10,326 nucleotides of DNA, taken from contig JAJYXA010000376.1 of the NCBI GenBank assembly GCA_021791235.1, forward strand, positions 1 to 10,326, read 5' to 3'. Below, one piece after another: positions 7,625 through 10,326 of this stretch. How positions within the stretch are numbered: position 1 is the stretch's first letter; every line of letters starts with the position of its first letter. A program made the position numbers and the translations under genes. This DNA is from Pseudomonadota bacterium (GTDB lineage: Bacteria; Pseudomonadota; Gammaproteobacteria; Burkholderiales; Thiobacillaceae). A model generated the notes under the pieces. That model searched no databases and had not been told where the DNA came from. It worked only from the letters and a program-made list of their open reading frames with translations.

Positions 7625-8518
7625 GTGAGCGCCAAACTGACACAGACCAGCCGTTACGAGTTTTCCCCGATCATCGACCGCAAGCCGCTGAAGCTGCCGC
7701 ACGGGGCGCGCGTGGCGGTCGTGCCCTACATCAACATCGAGCATTTTCCGGAAGACATTCCGGGCACGGCGCTGGTGCCCGGCACCGCCAAGTTCACGCC
7801 GGACACGCTGAACTACGGTTGGCGCGACTACGGCAACCGCGTCGGCCTGTGGCGCATGATGGACATGATGGACCGCTACGGTTATCGGGGTACGATATGT
7901 CTGAACTCAGACCTCATCCGCGAGTATCCGCGCATCATCGAGGAAGGCGAGAAGCGAAAATGGGCCTGGATCGGCCACGGCATCAACAATGCGCCGGCGA
8001 ACTTCTTGAGTGGCAAGAGCGAGGCCGAAGAGCGCGAAATCATCCGTACCGTGCTCACCGAGATGGAGAAGCGGCTCGGCCGCAAGACCAAGGGCTGGCT
8101 CGGTCCCTTCCTGTGCGAAACCTTCAATACCCCGGACATCCTTGCCGACCTAGGGGTCGAATACCTGTGCGATTTCACTGCTGACGATCAGCCGTTCAAG
8201 TTCAATGTCAAGAAAGGCAGTCTGATTTCGGTGCCGTATACGGTCGAGCTGAACGATATCCCGGCGATCATGAATATCGGCGTCAGCGGCGAGCAGTTTG
8301 GCGACATGATCATCGACCAGTTCGATGTGCTGTACCGGGAGGGCAAGCACAACGCGCGCATCATGCCGATATGCCTGCACACATTCCTGGTCGGCCAGCC
8401 GTTCCGCGCCAAACATCTCGAGCGGGCGTTCAAGTACATGGCCGAACATGAGGGCGTGTGGCTGACGACCGGCGACGAGGTCAACGACTGGTATCGCGCC
8501 GAATACCTCGGCAAATGA
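7625..8518 (+). CDS. Polysaccharide-deacetylase-superfamily hydrolase, PuuE allantoinase / cyclic imide hydrolase-like
   Basis: The protein has 297 residues. The start is GTG at 7625, with AAGGAG at 7611-7616 eight bases upstream and 26 bases after the preceding stop. There is no signal peptide, so it is cytoplasmic and unlikely to act on cell-wall glycans. The NodB-like fold is recognisable, but the usual sites are altered: the TFDD motif is replaced by YINIEHF (residues 36-41), and the HxxxH metal motif reads HGINN (118-122). Later segments WLGPFLCETFNTPDILADLG (158-177) and LHTFLVGQPFRAKHLE (251-266) match the PuuE-like branch, as does the length. That branch includes metal-independent allantoinase and, as I recall, the roughly 293-residue cyclic imide hydrolase of Pseudomonas putida YZ-26. 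Ring opening of a cyclic imide to a half-amide would feed the amidohydrolase upstream. Hydantoin- or allantoin-like rings are alternatives. Confidence 0.83.
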   Translation: MSAKLTQTSRYEFSPIIDRKPLKLPHGARVAVVPYINIEHFPEDIPGTALVPGTAKFTPDTLNYGWRDYGNRVGLWRMMDMMDRYGYRGTICLNSDLIREYPRIIEEGEKRKWAWIGHGINNAPANFLSGKSEAEEREIIRTVLTEMEKRLGRKTKGWLGPFLCETFNTPDILADLGVEYLCDFTADDQPFKFNVKKGSLISVPYTVELNDIPAIMNIGVSGEQFGDMIIDQFDVLYREGKHNARIMPICLHTFLVGQPFRAKHLERAFKYMAEHEGVWLTTGDEVNDWYRAEYLGK

Positions 8519-8538
8519 GGCAGCGAGCGGATTGGGCG

Positions 8539-8755
8539 GCCGGGGTCGATATCGTCGACGGCATCTTGACTTGGAAAGGCGGTGGCGCCACACTTCCCCG
8601 ACGTGCTGGCTAGGGCGGCCTGCCCTATGGCGAAGCGGCGCTGTCGGCCGCGGTGGCGGTCGCCGCCAGCCGGCGGTTCCGACGTATGTATTGTCCGTGC
8701 CGGCGTACCCACCACTGGCGAGATGCTCTCGGTCACGATGTGGAATTCGGCGATT
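8539..8755 (+). pseudogene. Eroded fragment of an ABC-transporter substrate-binding protein, paralogous to the intact gene downstream
   Basis: This stretch begins about 20 bases after the hydrolase stop. Translated piecewise it follows residues about 53-120 of the intact binding protein at 8966-9931. Bases 8542-8586 read GVDIVDGILTWKGGG (intact: GVDVTGILTSQGGG). After a TAG at 8611-8613, bases 8614-8670 read GGLPYGEAALSAAV and on (intact: GDLPFGEVALPAAV). After an apparent extra C near 8671 the frame shifts, and 8681-8725 read DVCIVRAGVPTTGEM, then LSVTMWNSAI to 8755. Both the signal peptide and the C-terminal two thirds are missing. Hand comparison of two blocks gave 22/30 and 33/48 identical bases to the intact gene, so it is a diverged paralogue, not a recent duplication. 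It cannot encode a working protein. The family is NMT1/TauA/SsuA-like. Confidence 0.72.
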
Positions 8756-8757
8756 AC

Positions 8758-8817
8758 GACAGATTGCCCTATGACTTAATTCTGAAGGCCGGGCATGTCG
8801 CCCAGGTCGATTACCGG
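8758..8817 (+). pseudogene. Possible N-terminal stub of an amidohydrolase gene
   Basis: Bases 8764-8799 read LPYDLILKAGHV in one frame. This resembles the opening beta-strands of dihydroorotase/hydantoinase-type amidohydrolases (commonly YDLILKGGHVIDP). The resemblance stops after about 12 residues and there is no obvious start codon or ribosome binding site other than a TTG at 8764, so this would be a fragment left by deletion. It begins almost exactly where similarity to the substrate-binding protein ends. The match is short and made from memory; chance is a real possibility. Confidence 0.25.
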
Positions 8818-8830
8818 AGGACTTCCAATG
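8816..8830 (+). promoter_or_regulatory. Strong ribosome binding site and ATG, in frame with the downstream binding-protein gene
   Basis: GGAGG at 8816-8820 lies 7 bases before an ATG at 8828-8830. The frame stays open for 46 codons and runs without a stop into the binding-protein gene whose signal peptide starts at 8966. This is a better initiation site than the one directly ahead of 8966. It is either the start of an N-terminally extended product, a leader that couples translation, or the leftover start of a deleted gene. Confidence 0.45.
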
Positions 8831-8965
8831 ATCAACACCCAAGGAAACCAATCCGTTGCCGCGTTCCCGGTGGCGGAGAACTGGCGTGCTAGTTTCCTGC
8901 CTTCTTACATCAGACCACACCTGATGCACCACAAACGGGCGACCAAAAACGGAAAAGGATTGGGT
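8828..8965 (+). other. 46-codon in-frame leader upstream of the binding-protein signal peptide
   Basis: Translation begins MINTQGNQSVAAF and ends KRATKNGKGLG just before the Met at 8966. I recognise no domain. It is hydrophilic, lacks a membrane segment and lacks a twin-arginine motif. Placed before the signal peptide it would give an unusually long n-region. The segment is less GC-rich than the genes around it, which suits a leader or regulatory region better than conserved coding sequence. I treat it as untranslated or leader sequence, not as part of the mature gene. Confidence 0.35.
8908..8926. promoter_or_regulatory. Inverted repeat, operator-like
   Basis: CATCAG (8908-8913) and CTGATG (8921-8926) are a perfect 6-bp inverted repeat with a 7-base spacer, 39 bases before the preferred start of the binding-protein gene. 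The 19-bp dyad has the size of a dimeric repressor or activator site. No regulator gene is in the window, and I could not place matching -35/-10 boxes around it. Confidence 0.25.
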
Positions 8966-9931
8966 ATGCGGAGGCATCTGCTAAAGCTGGGGCTCCTCGC
9001 GGCCGTGTTATGCGCCGTTGCCAGCGCGCGGGCCGAGACCATCACCGTCACCCACTGGGGTGCCGCCTTCTACGGCGCCCCCTACGCAGTAGCGATGAAT
9101 AAAGGCTTCTTCAAGAAGCACGGCGTGGACGTCACCGGCATCCTCACCTCGCAGGGCGGCGGCACCTCGGTGCGCAATACGCTGGCCGGCGACCTGCCCT
9201 TCGGCGAGGTAGCCCTGCCCGCCGCAGTGGAAGCCATCAACAACGGCGTGCCCCTGCGCATCATCGGCGGCGGCGTGCAGAGCGTGGCCGACATCCTGTG
9301 GATGGCCAAGAAGGGCTCGCCGCTGCACGGCATCAAGGATCTTGTCGGCAAGAAGGTCGGCTTCACCGCTCCCGGCTCGGTCACCAATATGCTGATCCTC
9401 ATGGCGTTCAAGGCGCAGGGCATCGATGCGAAATCGGTCAAGCTGGTGCCCGCGGGCGGCATCGGCGCCAACGTTTCCGCGGTGGTCAACGGCGCAATCG
9501 ACGCCGGCATGTCGGGCGAGCCGGTCTGGGCGCAGAACGAGGACAAGCTGCAGCCGGTGTTCTGGACCAAGGACGTGCTGCCGCCCAACATGACGCAGAC
9601 GGTCGCGGTCACCACCGAAGAGTACGCCAAATCGGGCAGCGCCAAATTGCGCGGCATCCTCGAAGCCCGCCGCGAGGGCGTGGACTACATCATGGCCCAC
9701 CCGGACGAAGCCGCGGAGATTACCGCCAAGGCCTACAACGGCGACCCGGCGCTGTACAAGAAGGTGTTCGCGCGCTTCGTCGCCATCCATTACTGGTCCG
9801 ACGGCCGCTTCGACTACGATGCGATGAACCGCATGGTCGAGGGGCTGCAGATCGTGGGCAAGCAGAAAGGCCCGGTCGAGTGGAGCAAGATCGTCGATAC
9901 CGGTTTCCTGCCGGCCGATCTGCGCAAGTGA
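8966..9931 (+). CDS. ABC transporter periplasmic substrate-binding protein (NMT1/TauA/SsuA-like)
   Basis: The protein has 321 residues from the ATG at 8966. This start gives a textbook signal peptide: MRRHLLK, a hydrophobic core, and cleavage after ASARA at residue 23. AAAAGGA at 8953-8959 is a fair ribosome binding site. A start at 8828 is also possible. The mature protein begins with ETITVTHWGAAFYGAPYAVA and continues with NKGFFKKHGVDV (46-56), the GGGTS loop, LPFGEVALPAAVEAINNG (77-94), and IKDLVGKKVGFTAPGS (123-138). These are the usual lobe-1 landmarks of binding proteins for nitrate/sulfonate/taurine-type importers. The ATPase gene overlaps its stop. Ligand type is not visible; import of an imide, half-amide or related organic acid for the enzymes upstream is inference. 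A damaged paralogue lies just upstream. Confidence 0.88.
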   Translation: MRRHLLKLGLLAAVLCAVASARAETITVTHWGAAFYGAPYAVAMNKGFFKKHGVDVTGILTSQGGGTSVRNTLAGDLPFGEVALPAAVEAINNGVPLRIIGGGVQSVADILWMAKKGSPLHGIKDLVGKKVGFTAPGSVTNMLILMAFKAQGIDAKSVKLVPAGGIGANVSAVVNGAIDAGMSGEPVWAQNEDKLQPVFWTKDVLPPNMTQTVAVTTEEYAKSGSAKLRGILEARREGVDYIMAHPDEAAEITAKAYNGDPALYKKVFARFVAIHYWSDGRFDYDAMNRMVEGLQIVGKQKGPVEWSKIVDTGFLPADLRK

Positions 9932-10326
9932 GCGCGAACGGCCAGGCGCACACTGATTTCCACGCGACGCTGCGCGCCGTAACGCGCACCTACCCCGGTG
10001 CGCGTCCGGTGCACGCGCTGGGGTCGATCGACCTCGACATCGCGCGCGGCGAGTTCTTCTCGGTGGTGGGGCCCTCCGGCTGCGGCAAGTCCACGCTGCT
10101 GGATGTGCTCGCGGGGCTGAGCGCCCCCACCACCGGCAGGGTCAGCTTCGAGGGCAAGCAGGTTGCGGGACGCGTGCCCGAGGGCGTTGGCGTGGTATTT
10201 CAGGAGGATGCGAGCTTCCCCTGGCTTACGGTGTACGACAACGTCGCCTTCGGCCTGCGCCGCGCCGGCATGGACGCAGCGGAGACGGCCAGGCGCGTGG
10301 ACTACGCCGTCGGTTTCATGGGCCTG
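9928..10326 (+). CDS. ABC transporter ATP-binding protein, SsuB/TauB-like (3' end outside window)
   Basis: A GTG at 9928 overlaps the binding-protein stop in a GTGA junction, typical of translationally coupled ABC operons. The 133 codons present cover the N-terminal half of the ATPase: an A-loop-type region (RTYPGARPVHALGSIDLDI), Walker A GPSGCGKST at residues 48-56, and the Q-loop VFQEDASFPWLTVYDNVAFG with Gln92. The FPWLTVYDNV wording is characteristic of the nitrate/sulfonate/taurine importer ATPases. The LSGGQ signature and Walker B lie beyond the window. A permease gene would be expected next. The product should energise uptake with the preceding binding protein at the inner membrane. 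Confidence 0.93.
   Translation, partial: MSANGQAHTDFHATLRAVTRTYPGARPVHALGSIDLDIARGEFFSVVGPSGCGKSTLLDVLAGLSAPTTGRVSFEGKQVAGRVPEGVGVVFQEDASFPWLTVYDNVAFGLRRAGMDAAETARRVDYAVGFMGL

Noticed and set aside
5007..7643. Very long open frame (about 878 codons) on the - strand
   Set aside because: It runs antisense across four well-supported + strand genes, has low-complexity Arg/Ala/His-rich translation and no recognisable domain. It is a by-product of GC-rich codon use.
8532..8892. Three small overlapping open frames of 65-80 codons in the spacer before the binding-protein gene
   Set aside because: None has a ribosome binding site or normal protein composition. The segment is better explained as pieces of a frameshifted pseudogene.

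Overview
The window is clearly GC-rich. Third codon positions are dominated by G and C, which leaves long spurious open frames on the opposite strand. The gene content fits a proteobacterium, most likely a betaproteobacterium (Burkholderiales or Rhodocyclales type); this is inferred from family content and codon use, not from a search. Every gene I accept lies on the + strand. I see no rRNA, tRNA, CRISPR array, integrase or transposase.

Region 1 (1-4636) is the 3' part of an envelope transport cluster: the C-terminal two thirds of an RND/MMPL-type inner-membrane exporter, a DUF1302 outer-membrane protein, and a DUF1329 periplasmic protein. This trio recurs in proteobacteria beside clusters that degrade hydrophobic compounds. 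An 8-bp hairpin sits across the DUF1329 stop codon and a 118-bp gap follows, which may mark the end of this unit.

Region 2 (4755-8518) is a compact enzyme operon: a LeuC-type dehydratase large subunit, a LeuD-type small subunit, an isochorismatase-fold amidohydrolase of the maleamate/N-carbamoylsarcosine type, and a PuuE/cyclic-imide-hydrolase-like member of the polysaccharide deacetylase superfamily. Read from last gene to first, these give a plausible route: cyclic imide (maleimide or an alkylmaleimide) -> half-amide (maleamate) -> maleate-type diacid -> D-malate-type hydroxyacid. No leuA or leuB is present, so the LeuCD pair may be a catabolic maleate or alkylmaleate hydratase rather than the leucine enzyme. 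This is the main hypothesis of the window and is untested.

Region 3 (8519-8965) has no intact gene. It holds the eroded remains of an ABC substrate-binding protein related to the intact one downstream, with an in-frame stop and frameshifts. It may also hold the first dozen codons of an amidohydrolase. A strong ribosome binding site and ATG follow, in frame with the next gene, and then a short inverted repeat.

Region 4 (8966-10326) begins a nitrate/sulfonate/taurine-type ABC importer: a periplasmic binding protein with a clear signal peptide, overlapped by 4 bases by the ATPase gene, which runs off the window. It may import the substrate of the region 2 enzymes.
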